Shown in pieces: positions 50,944-63,081 of a DNA stretch of 64,000 nucleotides. Where the stretch lies: assembly GCA_036927565.1 (NCBI GenBank), contig JAYESD010000004.1:70182933-70246932 (forward strand). Direction: 5' to 3'. A model generated the notes under the pieces. That model ran no database searches. It was given only the letters and a program-made list of their open reading frames with translations, and was not told the origin of the DNA. The DNA comes from Tuctoria greenei (taxonomy: Eukaryota > Streptophyta > Magnoliopsida > Poales > Poaceae). Position numbers and translations under genes: made by a program. The stretch's first letter is position 1. Every line of letters starts with the position of its first letter.

Positions 50944-53900
50944 TCAAAATTCATCAACATCATTATCATGTGCCCTACTCCTTAAACCATCCCAACGATC
51001 TTCCATCGTGTCCTGTTATAATTTCCGTTTTTACATATCATCTGGCTCTACATCTTCAACATCTCCAACTAATTGATCGAGTCCTGCACCAAGCTCGACG
51101 ATAAAAGTGTATGGCAACTCTTCTTCTTGGTACACTTCTTCAACGTCTTCGCTATCATGGTAACCATCATCCCCAGGAGTATATAACCGCTCACGAGGAT
51201 TCACCTTATATACCCCCACCAATCACTGAGCTTCGTGCATGGATAAGGTAGATAATACACTTGTTCCACTTGATGCGCAAGAACAACTGTATCGTAACCT
51301 CGTAGTCGGTCCTTATGTTTCACACCAAATTGGTTTTCTCGAGTTCCATGAGTGCGATCAAACCAGTCACACTCAAAGAAGACAGCTCGAAAGGTCTTAT
51401 TTCCGATAAAAGTAAATTCAAGGATTTTGTTAATGATCCCATAATAATCGGTTATGGTCAATTGCTCTCGTCACAACACCAGAATTTGATGTTGCCGCAA
51501 GAGGACGAAGAGCTTCAAAATAAGTTGTACGGAGTCGAAAGCCATTAACGTCATATCGACCATAGCTTCTAACATTCACCAATCAATAAGATAGCCGCCG
51601 CAAATCTTCATGGACATTGTGAGTCCAACACTGTCAAAAATGATCGTAAGTTAAAATAACACTTCTTTAATAATAGTAACTTATAATACATAGAAGACGA
51701 GAGAGTATTACATAATCTCGAAACTAGGATAGGAAACTTTGCCCCCCCCTCCCATTTATTCCTTCTTTTTGAATCCCTTCTACTTGTTTGGCCGTAGGTT
51801 GATGCCTATGTGGCCAACATTGTCTGTGGACCTCGCTGAACGTGAAAAAACATCTTTTAGGATACATGTGTAGCAAAATATGTTGATTAGCATAAATGTA
51901 GGACAAACACTTACTCGAAGTATTCCTGCATTGCTTCTATATTTGCGTACATATAGAGTAAAGCAACAGTCTGGTCATGTTCGGATAGCACGTAGGTCGT
52001 GTAGCTACCAACGGTAGTGCCTCTCGTTTGAAAAATGGAAAGGTCGCTTAAAGGGGGTGTTTCGTCCATATTGTACCGCATCACCGAAGTATTGATATTG
52101 TTTTCTTCCGCAAAGTAGACACTTAAAAAGTATCCTACTTCCTTAAGAGCATATGCTTCAGCGATGCACCCTTCCACCCCCGCCCTGTTGCCAACCATTG
52201 GTTTCAGATATCATAGCGCTCTTTCAATGTGATACATCCACTTGTATTGCACAGGACCTCCAACTTTAGCTTCAAAGAGAAGATGGATAAGCAGATGTTG
52301 CATCGGATTGAAAAAACCCTGTGGAATTTTTTTTCCATCTTACATAAAAGTATGGGTATCTCCTTCTCTAACTTATCCATCATCCCTATCTTGATTTCTT
52401 TAGCACAAAGCTGTCTATAGAAATAGTTGAGCTCGGCTAAAACCTTCCACACCGCATCATCTGGATAGCCTCGAAACATAACAGGTAAGAGTCTTTCTAT
52501 TATAATGTGATAATCATGACTCTTCAACCCAGTGAGGTTTCTTGTGTTCACATTTACGGCTCGTTTCAATCTAGCTGCATAACCATTTGGGAATTTCAAA
52601 GTTTTCATCCATTTCATAACTTTTTTCATTTCTTTCGATCGAAGACAGAAAGAAGCATGTGGCTTCTCACCACTTTCAGAGATTTCAAGAGTTGGACGGT
52701 GACAAATGTCTGCCAAATCTAGTCTAGCTTTGTAATTGTCTTTCGTTTTGCCAGGCATATCCATGCAAGTGCTTATGATACTTTCGCTCATGTTACGCTC
52801 CTGATGCATGACATCAATGTTGTGCATTAGAATCAACGACTTCACATACGGTAGATCCCAAAGTCCACATATGTGAGTCCAATTATGTTCCTCTCCATAA
52901 CCTATGAAATATCCAGGACGACCTTCATCAGGCACCAGTTTGTCCAACATATCAGAAATTCTGACCCGTTGAGACGGTTCGGTGGTCCTTTAGTCACAAC
53001 AGTGTTCTTTCGAAAGACATGTCTCTGCTGCCTAAATATTTGATTCGAGGGCAGCCCATGTCTGTGACAATCGAAGTAAGATATTTTGCCTCCATGAGTT
53101 AGTCAAAAGCAATCCGTGTCTGAAGCACATATCGGACACGTCAGACGACTATGAGTGCTCCATCCAGAAAACATGTTGTATGCCGACAAATTATGGACGG
53201 ACCACAAATAAGTAGCTCGAAAGTTGAATTTCTGCTTGTTGTAACTGTCGTACGCTTCGACTCCTATCCACAAGACTTTCAATTCTTCGATCAGCGGTTT
53301 CAACATCATGTTAGGACATGACTCAGAATGATCAGGTCCAGGTACAATGAGGCTGAGAAACATGAACTCGTTCTTCGTACAAAGAGCAGGTGGCAAGTTG
53401 TACGGAATGACAAAGACGGGCCAATAGGAGTATGGCGTGGCATTCGTACTGAACGGTGAGAATCCGTCTGTCGCTAATCCGATGCGAACATTCTTCGCAT
53501 CATGAGAAAAGTCTGGATCGAAATGGTCTAGTGCCTTCCATGCATCACCGTCGGGCAGATGCGTCAAGAATTCTTTGTTCTCACGTTTACCTTCTTTGTG
53601 CCATCTCATGTGTCTTGCGGTTCTTTTTGAAAGAAACAACTGCTTCAACCGAGGTGTCACAAGCAAGTAACGAAGCTTCTTATGTGCGACTTCTCATTGG
53701 CGTGCTCTTTCCAGAATAACATGCAGTTGTCTGGGCACACATCGATTTTCTCATACTTCATATCGAGACCAGATATTTTGATCTTTGACTGATACATATC
53801 TGGTGGCGCTTTGTGAGGTTGTGGGAGGATATCGCAGATCCATTTCATGAGATCATTGTAGTAGTTGATGGAAAAAAGTACTTGGACTTAATTGCCATAA

Positions 53901-54344
53901 ATCTAGTCAAGAAAGCAAGTATGGTCATAATCGTGTGTTCATGCAACGGCTCTTGTGATTTCTTCTGCTCCTCGAAGAACTCCTCTGCCTCATTTGTAAG
54001 AGGATCCTCCGCTTCCAGAGCTTCTAGCATCTCATCCATCCTATCAACCTCTGTTATATCATCATCCTCATCTACTTCTGCTATGACTCGATAATTAGTC
54101 TTGTCGTGAAAGGTACACACTTCATAATGTGGAGTGAAACCGTTTCGACATAAGTGAAACGAAAGCTCCCATCTTCTTAAAAACTTGGTGATCTGGTATT
54201 TTGTACATGGGCACCGCACCATATCTTCCGTTGACAAAAAAAATGCTCGATCCAAAATTTATCTAACTTGATGTACCACTCATCCGAGTGACCACCAGTT
54301 CTGCTCTTCTAGCCAGTATACATCCAACTGCGGTCTTCACCCAT
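50944..54344 (-). pseudogene. CACTA TnpD-like transposase gene, broken
   Basis: The start is ATG 54342-54344 (M-G-E-D-R-S-W-M-Y-T-G), the plant transposase-associated N-terminal domain, with a TAG near 54311. Tnp2-family transposase sequence lies at 53103-53666 (N-V-R-I-G-L-A-T-D-G-F-S-P-F; T-Y-L-W-S-V-H) and 52204-52950 (I-C-G-L-W-D-L-P-Y-V-K; K-S-H-D-Y-H-I-I-I-E). Then follow a DUF4218-like end (51911-52198, I-A-E-A-Y-A-L-K-E-V) and a DUF4216-like domain (51201-51540, Y-G-R-Y-D-V-N-G-F-R). The stop is at 50944. Frame changes occur between blocks, some of which may be introns. Confidence 0.82.
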
Positions 54345-55410
54345 GTTTGGTTATGCAGTTTAACGTGAAAGAAATTGTCATTAATCTATACAGGATATGT
54401 TACATTGCTCATTTTCATTTTGAAGTCATTTAAGAGAGAGGAAAGAACTAGAGAAAGAGTGAGAGGAAAGTTGGTCTTAAATGACAATTCCGCATCCATT
54501 TTCGGATTGGTCACTTAACCCTAATGATTCATCAATGTTTGATTATCATCCGTCTCACAAATCACGAAATTTCGGCAGCATAACGCCGCCTATTTAACAC
54601 TACAGCCCCCTATCTAGTGCAGTTCTTAAAGTACAAAGGGGGGCAACTGGTTAGCTGAGAAACCTGTTGCCTTATGGATGTTGCGAGTCAAGGACACATA
54701 CTCGCAACATAAGTTTTCGGAGTTTTCATCGTCTTATACGTACTCACAAACACGCGTGATGTGAACGGGGGGTCTTGCGGCGGAGAGATACCTGGTTACA
54801 GACTTTTAGGGTTAGTAATGGACCACCCGACTCATATACACTTAACCCTAACGATTCACCTCATGTCACCAGTCACGGGTCACGATCGTGACCCACACTG
54901 CAGCGGCGTCATTCTCTCTTTGCCCGACCTCGAATGAAGGTTAGGGTTGGGCCCGATGGGCCGTATATATGCTACATATACGATGCCTACTTTACGTACG
55001 ACAACCCGCCGTTTCTATATATAATACGTAAGCATCAAAAATATTAATGAAAACATAAACAACTATATTTTAATCACAAAACAATAAACAAGAGCAATAA
55101 TATAAATCTTAAACATTATTAAATAAAACCTAAGCATATATAATAACATTAAGATCCAATTAACAACTAACTAATAATTAATTAGAATGGTCAACTATTA
55201 ACAACTAACTAACAATTAATTGCAATTTAAACCTAATTAGCAACTACTAACAATTAATGAGAATTAACAACTAATTAACAACAACCTAACAATTAATTCG
55301 CGTAACAACTAATCATCAAGAACAATTAACAACTAAATAGCAGAACATTTAATCATCAACTAACAATTAACAACTAATTATCTAGAAATTAACAACTAAA
55401 TACCTACTTT
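54345..55410. other. CACTA upstream region, no coding seen
   Basis: The stretch upstream of the TnpD-like gene holds an AT-rich zone (55030-55400) with many copies of AACAACTAA/AACTAACAATTAA-type repeats. It probably belongs to the 5' region of the element. Confidence 0.5.
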
Positions 55411-55412
55411 AC

Positions 55413-55870
55413 TTGTGCGGCGTGGAGCAGCGGGCTGGCGGCGTCGGACGGACAGCGGAGGCATTGGAGAGGCCGGCGGCACTGCTGTCCGGGGCCGGGG
55501 GCGGCGGGGGCGCGACGACGTCGGGCGCGGGGGGCACGGCGGGGCCGGGGGCGCAGGGGCCGCATTGGGCGCTGCTGTCCGGGGGCGCGACAGGGGCGGG
55601 GGCGCCGGGGGCGGCGGGGCCAGGGGCGCAGGGCCGGGGGCGGCGGAGCCGGGGGCAGTGGGGGCCGAGGGCGACAGGGGAGCTGCGGGAGAGGGGGCAG
55701 CGGGGGCGCCGCAGGGGCGGGGGCTCCGGGGGTCAGGGGCGAAGGGGGGATGGGGGCACTGGGGCCGGGGGTGGCGGGGGAGCGGTGGGAGCGGGGGCGG
55801 TGGGCCGGCGGCAGGCGCGGGGGCGGGTCGACGGCGTGGGCGCGGCAGGGCGACGGCGGCGTATTCTGGT
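55413..55870. repeat. extremely G-rich tract inside the CACTA element
   Basis: The plus strand is dominated by GGGGGC, GGGGCC and GGGGCGG units with many CpG and runs of four or more G. The open frames through it on the plus strand give only Gly/Arg/Ala-rich sequence and follow from composition. It lies between the right subterminal repeats and the transposase gene, so it is in the promoter-proximal part of the minus-strand transcript. Confidence 0.8.
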
Positions 55871-55914
55871 GCGTGGAGGAGAATGAGGTGTCAGGGATCG
55901 ATGGGGCCGATATT

Positions 55915-56220
55915 AGCCCTTATTTGCGATGACCTTAAATTATGGCCGTCGCAATTAACCTTATTTGCGACGGTACTTTTTGCAGTCGTCGCAAATAAAA
56001 CTTTATTTGTGACGGCTCCTTTATTTGCGACGACCCTAGGGTTTGCCGTTGCAAATTAGACCTTATTTGCAACGGCTCTAGGGTTGCCCGTCACAAATAA
56101 GTCCTTATTTGCAATGACCTCCTTATTTGCGACAGCCACAAACATGTCGTCGCAATTTAAGTTATTTCCGACGGCTGGCCCTCGCAAATAAAACTAGCCG
56201 TCGCAATTGATCGTGTTCCC
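55915..56220. repeat. right subterminal repeats of the CACTA element
   Basis: Repeats of TTATTTGCGACGG and complements such as GCCGTCGCAA are arranged in both directions up to the terminal repeat at 56227. Several show C-to-T or G-to-A changes. Confidence 0.88.
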
Positions 56221-56227
56221 TGTAGTG

Positions 56228-56556
56228 TCAGTCCGATAGTGTCAGTGCGATTCAGAGCCCAAAAGTCCAACCCGATTTTTTATAGCAAAAATAAAATCTA
56301 GATCTTGCTCGAGGCTTGAATTCACACGAACACGCGCGTGTGCGAGGCGATCGAGGAGGAGGAACGCGTGCGGGTCACTCCTTTTCTCACTCATATAGGG
56401 AGTGGATGGGCAACCTTCCTTATATGTGGGTGGCCCACCTCCTCCACTTTGCATGTGTACAAAATTATTAGCACCACCCCTCTTATACTAATGAGATTTT
56501 AAGATTTATTAGAATTAATTTAGAATTTCCTAGGGGGTCGTGCCCAAATTCCAACA
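56228..56556 (-). repeat. Tork-type 3' LTR, first part (the rest is at 47081-47614)
   Basis: On the minus strand it starts TGTTGGAATTTGGGC after the purine tract. The remainder is placed at 47081-47614, ending TGTTCTAACA. Since the other LTR is outside the window, the join across the CACTA element is inferred from position and the TG...CA ends. Confidence 0.65.
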
Positions 56557-59500
56557 ACTCCCACCATATCTCAAAGTCACTTACAATAGTCTCTTTCTCA
56601 TTCCTTGTTTGGTATACAAGTGTTTCAGTAAAGACTTTTAACTTGAACTTATGCCTAGATCTTTAAGTTACATTAGTTCACAACTTGGATAGTGGACTAC
56701 GACTTGAATTGCAAGTTTTGTACAAAATAATTTCACCTCGAGATCATAATTATTACCTGACTACCAGTAGTGTGTCCTGCAGGTGGAGCATATGCGTCGT
56801 ACTCCTTGCTCTTTTTATGAGCTTATAGAGATCACCCAAATCTCACAGACTGCGACGTTAGACAGTCACAACTTATATATGTGTGTTTCTTTCAAGATTG
56901 TTTTATAGGACAACACCTTTAATACATGAAGCCAACAGAAACATATTAAGGCATACCGCCGCCCTAACATTACAGTTTAAGAGTACAGTTGTGCATCTTC
57001 ATACAGAGAGTGTCTAAAAGAAATACTCTTCTTTGTGAACCACTATCTTATTTTTCCCAGATATTAATTCACCTGATCTCTGATCACATATGTTGGGTTA
57101 TCACTATAATATCAAACTTGTGGATCTCAAATTCATATCTCTTGATGCACTTTCTATCATATTATGTGATAGTCCTTTCATAAAGAGATCTGTCATGTTT
57201 TTATCTATATATGTACGAAAGAGTAATAACTATGGAGTTTCTCATTTTCCTTAAACGTCTTTTGACATGTCTTGATGACTTTGCCTTATCCTTAGAATTT
57301 TTCACTTTGACAATCACTGTCTAATTGTCACGGTTCATAAAGATTGCATGTAATGATTTCTCAACCTCAGGCAAAACTATGAAGAATTTCCGTACTCATT
57401 CTGCCTCAACAGTTGTTGTCTCTAAAGCAGTGAGCTCTGCTTACATGGCTGACTTTGTCAATATGTTCTCTTTGCAAGACCTCCATGATATGGGGCCACC
57501 AACAAGAGTGAACACATATCCACTTGTGGCATAGAGATCATCAACATCAGAGATCCAGTTCGAATCACTATAACTCTAAGACACGATTTGATGCATCATA
57601 TTGTGAATTTCATAGCTCATTGTACCTCTCAGGTAGCGGATAACCCTTTGAAGTGCATGCCAATGATCTATATCCAGGTTTGACATGAATATGCTCAGTT
57701 TGCTCACAGCAAACGAAATATCAGAACGTGTTGCACTTTCTAAGTATATGAGTGAACAGATCATCTCAAAATATTTAATTTGATCTCTTGGCTCTCTCTT
57801 TTTCTTTCTGAGTATCACGCCGTGTCATAAGATGTTGGAAAAATCTTGTTATCCACAAGGCTGAACCGACTCAAGATTTGCTCAACATAGTGGGATTGCC
57901 TTAAAGTAATTCCACTCTCATTCTTATTTAGCTAATGTTCAAAATAACATTAGCCTCTCCAGATCTTTCATATCAAAGCATTGATAGAAAAGACTTGACT
58001 TTAGAAATTATATTAATGCTCGTACCAAGAATGAGTATCTCATCCACATACAAACATAATATAATAATATTGCTCCCACATGGCGAAGTATTGTTAAACT
58101 TCTCATACCATTGTTTAGATGCTTGTTTCAAACCATATAAAGATTTCAACAATTTGTACACATTTCTCTTTACGCTTTCATACGAACCCATTAGGTTGTT
58201 CCATATAGATTTTCTCTTCCAATTCTCCATTAAGGAAAGTCGCATTCACATCTATTTGATGAATGATTAGACCATAAGAGGCAGCCAGCAAAAGCAGTAC
58301 ACGAATGATCATATTTCTATTGATAGGTGAATAGATGTCAAAATAGTCTTCACCTTCTTTTTTACTATAGATCTTTGCAAGTAGCCTCACCTTGTACTTT
58401 TCAATAGTTCCATCAGGTTTACTTCTTTTTGAACACCCACGTACAACCTACTAATTTGCACTCATACCACTGTTCAATTAGCTCTCAAGTTCAATTAGAA
58501 ATAATTGAGTCCATCTCACTATGAACTACTTCTTTCCAATGCATATGCCTCTGCAATAGATTTGGGAATACCGTCCACAATGGACACAATGAAATTATCA
58601 CCAAATCACGTTTTTAGATGGTGTTTCAAGAAACTCGCTAGTTGTGCTAGATTCAGGATAAATTTCCGAAGAAATCTTAACAATACTATGCATATATTTT
58701 ATAAGAAATATATTAAAAAAAATATTGCATTACGAGATACTATAATAGTATCAACACGCATATCAGGTATCTTAGATTTAACTATAAAAATCCATATGCT
58801 CTGTTGAGCATATATTAGAAAGAAACAATCTACTGTCTTTGGTCCAAGTTTACGTCTTTTGAAGATCGGAATATTGACCATTGCCAAATATCCCCAAGTG
58901 CACAAGTACAAAAGTGATGGTTTTCTCTTGACTCACTTCTCATAAGGGGTTTCTCTTTCTTCTTAATTGGAACACACTTTAGGATATGACATGAAGTCAA
59001 TAGAGCCTCCCTCATCATTAGATAAATCGTAAGTGTCTAACACGACATTCATCAAGTCACACAACGTTCGGTTTTTCCTATTGACTACCCTGTTCAATTG
59101 GGCAAAAAGGGCGATATCCTCTCATGAACAATACCGTGTTCCTCACATAAATTATCAAATAATATGGAAAAAATATTCACCATCACAATCTGACAGATGT
59201 TTAATCTTTCTCTCTAATTGATTTTCTACTTCATCTTTATAGATTTTAAATTAGTCTAAAGTTCCATCTTTGGTTTACAACAAGTAAACATGCAAAATCT
59301 TGTAGACTCATCTATTAATATCATGAAGTATTTCTTTTCACTTTTTGTTAACACAACATTCATCTCACACATATAAGAATGTATGAGCTCTAGTGGTGTC
59401 AAGTTTCTCTCCTCAGTTGACTTGTGAGGTTTTCGACGTTGTTTTGATTGCACACAACTATATCACTTAAAAGTTTTGATAATGGTGAATTTCGAAACTA

Positions 59501-59801
59501 CTTTAAGATTCGATAGTCGATTCATTAAACCAAAATTAACGTGACATAAACAAGGATGTCAAACACTCGTATCATCATTAACACTATCACAAATATGATT
59601 TAATGACTTATTATTAAAATCTAAAAGGGAAAACCGAACAAGCCTCTGCATTCATATCCTTAGACACAACTATTTTATTGACCTTTAAAACTACTTTAAT
59701 CCCATCTTTACATGGATAGGAGTCGTTAACAAGATTCTTATTCGTAGTAGGAACATTTTGTATGTTTCTCAGCTAGACAATCTTTCCCGAAGTGAACTTC
59801 A
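56557..59801 (-). pseudogene. Tork-type copia pol (RNase H, reverse transcriptase, integrase, gag end), broken
   Basis: RNase H is seen at 57330-57460 (T-A-L-E-T-T-T-V-E-A-E; N-R-D-N-x-T-V-I-V-K-V) and its linker at 57576-57818. Reverse transcriptase at 57973-58400 has Q-I-D-V-N-A-T-F-L-N-G-E, L-Y-G-L-K-Q-A and Y-V-D-E-I-L-I, where Glu replaces the second Asp of Y-V-D-D. Integrase at 59256-59453 has L-E-L-I-H-S-Y-M-C-E-M and I-L-I-D-E-S-T-R. A zinc-knuckle end H-F-G-K-D-C-L-A-E-K-H is at 59730-59800. The protease stretch expected between knuckle and integrase seems shortened or lost. Confidence 0.8.
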
Positions 59802-61538
59802 TGAAAGTGCATCTAGGCATTCTCTTGTGGGTTTTGGACGATTGATGACAAACAAATGAGATCATAATAGAATTTGTTGAGATGAAAGCGGGTATATGAA
59901 AAATAGAACTAATGGTGGACAAAAAGGTGAAAATGAGGATTGAGAAAGAAAAAGCCCAAGTGAAGAATGGAAGCGCAAAGTAGATGTTAAGGTATAGGAT
60001 GTGTGTGAGAGACACATCCCAAGAGCTCATAACTTTGCGTAGAGGGTAAGGGCTAAAATCAACAATTAAACAATTCATTTGAAGCACCAGACATGTCCGT
60101 CCACAAGCGAACTAGTCTGATACACTTTCTGTTCAAACACGGACAAGTCCAGAATAGAACTGGACTAGTTCGTCCAACTCACTGTTTCCACCCGGACAAG
60201 TCCGAACATTAGCCGGACAAGTGCGTTCAACTTTATGATATTTTGCCAACACGACACATATCACCTTGCACTGGACAAGTCCGTCCAGTTGCAGACTAGT
60301 CCGATTGAGTTTCTGGAGCCATCACGGACTAGTCCAATTAACTTTCTTTTCACAATGCAGAGAAGTCCATATCACTCACACAAATTAGGGTTTCAGGGGT
60401 GCCGCTCTATTCATGCAAGTTTTACACAGGACACCGGACTAGTCCGATTCCCAGAGCGGACTAGTCCAGCCGTTGGGATCTCTAATGGTAACTTTTTTAG
60501 AAAGTCTATAAATAGGTGATCCACGATCCCTCAACAAACAACTAAGAAGCCTAGCACCATCATACATCCAAAGAGCACATAAACACTTCTCCCTGCACAT
60601 CTAAAGCCCTAAAAAGTTAAATCTTTTGGGAATCAAGATTTAGGAAAGAGAGATCATCTCCTATGCATTGTTGAGCTCATGGGGTTTGAATCTCTCATAC
60701 ACTCTCTCATCTATTGTACATACTTTGAGTGTATTGGTTCGTTTTCCTCGCTGTAATTTTGTGGGAGCCCTCAACGTGAGAGGTTGCCCCATTGACTTGG
60801 TGATTACCCTTGATAGTGGAACTCAAGTCGGCCTTTGTGGTGACTTGAAGAGGTAAAGGGTTGATTGAGACCCGACTCTGTGTGGGCTTCTCAACGAGTA
60901 CATAGATCTCTTTAGTGAGATCAAACCTTGGTAAAAATCCTTGTCTTTGGTGTTCTAGTTCTTTACTTTTGCAATCATCATCATCTAGGGCATAGGGTTG
61001 ATCAATCTTGCAACTTGTATTAATTTTGTATTCCACGTGCGAATCACTCATTTTAATCACTACTCAAGTTGTTAGGATAGTTTACTATATTCCGTTGTTG
61101 AATTGTTCGAGGAAATTACATTAACTATTAGGGTTTGTTTGGTTGATATACTAAGGTTTCCACAATTTGCCACAAATTTTTGCCTAACTTGACTAACATT
61201 GGGTGCTCAAAATCTCAGCCACAACTTAGTAAGCGCCACACTTTTTTGAGTCATTGACAAGTGGAGCCTAGTTAGTTGAAAAAAATCTTGCCACACTTGT
61301 AGCTATGAACCAAACAATGACTAAGTTAGTCAAACTTGACTAAACTTAGGCGTGGCAAAATGTGGCAAGTTTTGACTTCAAACCAAACAAGCCCTTAATC
61401 TTTTGTAGGCATAACTAATACACCGTACCAGTCCGTAACTTACACCAGACTAGCTCGGCCCTCCTATATTTGACATTTATGTTAAGTGTTGCAGGAAAAA
61501 AATTCAACGCCTATTCACCCCCCTCTTGGCCACATTCA
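59802..61538 (+). repeat. 5' LTR of the SIRE-type copia
   Basis: It runs from TGAAAGTGCATC to CACATTCA, about 1737 bp. A palindrome array of GGACAAGTCC / GGACTAGTCC type covers 60085-60475, upstream of a TATA-like box (TCTATAAATAGG, about 60505). A further segment (about 61135-61395) contains an inverted pair around TTGACTAACTT and GTTTGGTT/AACCAAAC, possibly a small MITE inside the LTR. Confidence 0.85.
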
Positions 61539-61540
61539 AT

Positions 61541-61552
61541 TGGTATCAGAGC
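61541..61552 (+). promoter_or_regulatory. primer binding site (initiator tRNA-Met)
   Basis: TGGTATCAGAGC lies two bases after the LTR end and is the standard primer site of plant copia elements. Confidence 0.93.
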
Positions 61553-61592
61553 AAGGCTCTCCTTTTATGAGACTCATTGCTCGGAGAGACAA

Positions 61593-63081
61593 ATGGCCAC
61601 CAACAAGACCAACGAGATCTCAGAAATGTCTATCCTTGGAAATGAACAAGACATCAAGGCTTTCGATGTGCTCAAGAAGCATGAACATGATGAGGAAGAA
61701 GTGTGTGAACTCAAGGCACTTCTATGGAAGAAGCTTCTAAGCCAGAAGGGCAAGAAGGAGGATGAAAAGCCAAACGGGGGTTGTCATCAAGACTACTCTC
61801 GTATCCTTTTAATTATGAGAAGCTTAACAACTACAATCACTATCTTTCTGTTCTCATGGGAAGAACTCCACAGTTTGATGGTAATAATTACTCAATGTGG
61901 AAATATAATATGAATATGCATCTTATTTCACTAAACCCAAGTCTTTGGCATATAGTCTGTATAGGTTTGGACATCCCCAACAACAATGAAGAACTCACTT
62001 CGGAGCAAGAACAAGCAATTCATCGCAATGCACAAACCGTTGCGGCGATTACCTCATCTTTGAGTCGAGAAGAGTTTACCGAGGTGGATGGACTCGAAGT
62101 TGCCAAAGATATATGAGATATACTGAAAACTTCTCATGAAGGGAACCACTCCGTTCACGAAGCAAAAATCAAAATGCATGAAGGGGAATTGGGGAGATTT
62201 GCCATTGAAGATGGTGAATCCCCTCAAGAGATGTACAATCGCTTGAAGACACTCATCAACATGATCTGTGCTTATGGAAGGAAAAAGTGGACTGATCATG
62301 AGGTTCTAAAAAGGATGATAAGAGTCTGCATGCCTCAAAATGTCACTTTGTGCTCAATGATAAGGGAAAGCCCGGGGTTCCACAAAATGACCCCCTTAAT
62401 GAAGTTCTTGGCAAAATCATTAATCACGAGATGATGGAAAAAGATGTGAAGAATCTTGCCGAGATCACCTCATCAAAGAATAAAGGGGTGGCCCCCAAGG
62501 CGCCTCGCAAAAAAAAAGACAAGAAAGTCCATAAGGTGCAAGACGATGAAGATAGCGACGATGTGAGCACCGATATGGATGACAAAGAAATGGTCCTCTT
62601 CATAAAAAGATTTAAAAGAATGATGAGGAGGGGAAAAGGAGACAACTCTAGTGAAGGCAAGAGCAAGAACAAAGACAAGTCCAGAACTAGGAGGTCATGC
62701 TACAATTGTGGTGAATATGAGCACTTCATAGTTGATTGCCCATATGAACAAGATGATAAGATAAAGAAGGAAGCTAAACAAAAAGACAAGAAGACATTCA
62801 AGAAGAAGAAACAAGTAGGCCAAGCACATATTGGCAAGGAGTAGGACTCAAACGATGAGTCCTCCTCCGGAGACGAAGATAAGGTGGCAACCATTGCCAT
62901 CAAGAAGCCTTCCATGAAGTCCACTCTCTTTCCAAACTTGGAGGGATGGAGAGAGTCGAACCACATTTGCCTTATGGCCAAGGAAGGTAAGAAAAAGGTG
63001 ATATCTAAACTCTCATCTTTACATTACTCTGATGATGAATTTGATAGCAGTCATAAAAATGAACACATGCTTAATGCTTAA
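61593..63081 (+). pseudogene. SIRE-type copia gag, frameshifted
   Basis: Start ATG 61593 (M-A-T-N-K-T-N-E-I). After a frame change the capsid reads P-Q-F-D-G-N-N-Y-S-M-W-K-Y at 61872-61910 and L-E-V-A-K-D-I, then a TGA at about 62114 where Trp is expected (TGG to TGA). E-G-E-L-G-R-F-A-I-E-D-G-E-S follows, another frame change near 62345, a Lys-rich stretch and the knuckle C-Y-N-C-G-E-Y-E-H-F-I-V-D-C at 62698-62739. An acidic tail follows with a TAG at 62842. Confidence 0.85.

Larger units (their letters stand above)
47615..56227 (-). mobile_element. CACTA (En/Spm-type) DNA transposon
   Basis: The right end, read inward, is CACTACAGGGAACACG; the left end, CACTGCATGAATATCG, matches it at 11 of 16 positions. 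Both are followed by clusters of TTTGCGACGG subterminal repeats in both orientations (47640-48010 and 55915-56215). Flanks are TCG / TCA, a degraded 3-bp duplication. It encodes TnpD-like and TnpA-like proteins on the minus strand. It is inserted in the LTR of a copia element. Length is 8.6 kb. Confidence 0.9.
47081..59801 (-). mobile_element. Tork-type Ty1/copia element, 3' end only, split by a CACTA transposon
   Basis: On the minus strand the pol end runs from a gag zinc knuckle (about 59770) through integrase, reverse transcriptase and RNase H to a purine tract (GGTGGGAGT, 56557-56566), then the 3' LTR. The LTR occupies 56556-56228 and, beyond the CACTA insertion, 47614-47081. The RNase H/linker sequence (S-K-L-S-x-F-M-S-N, D-H-W-H-A-L-Q-R-V) fits the Tork group. 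The 5' part is cut off at 59801 by the next element. Strongly degraded. Confidence 0.8.

Noticed and set aside
55413..56059. Long open frames through the G-rich block
   Set aside because: All frames give Gly/Arg/Ala-rich low-complexity sequence and stay open because of base composition; they run antisense to the CACTA genes.
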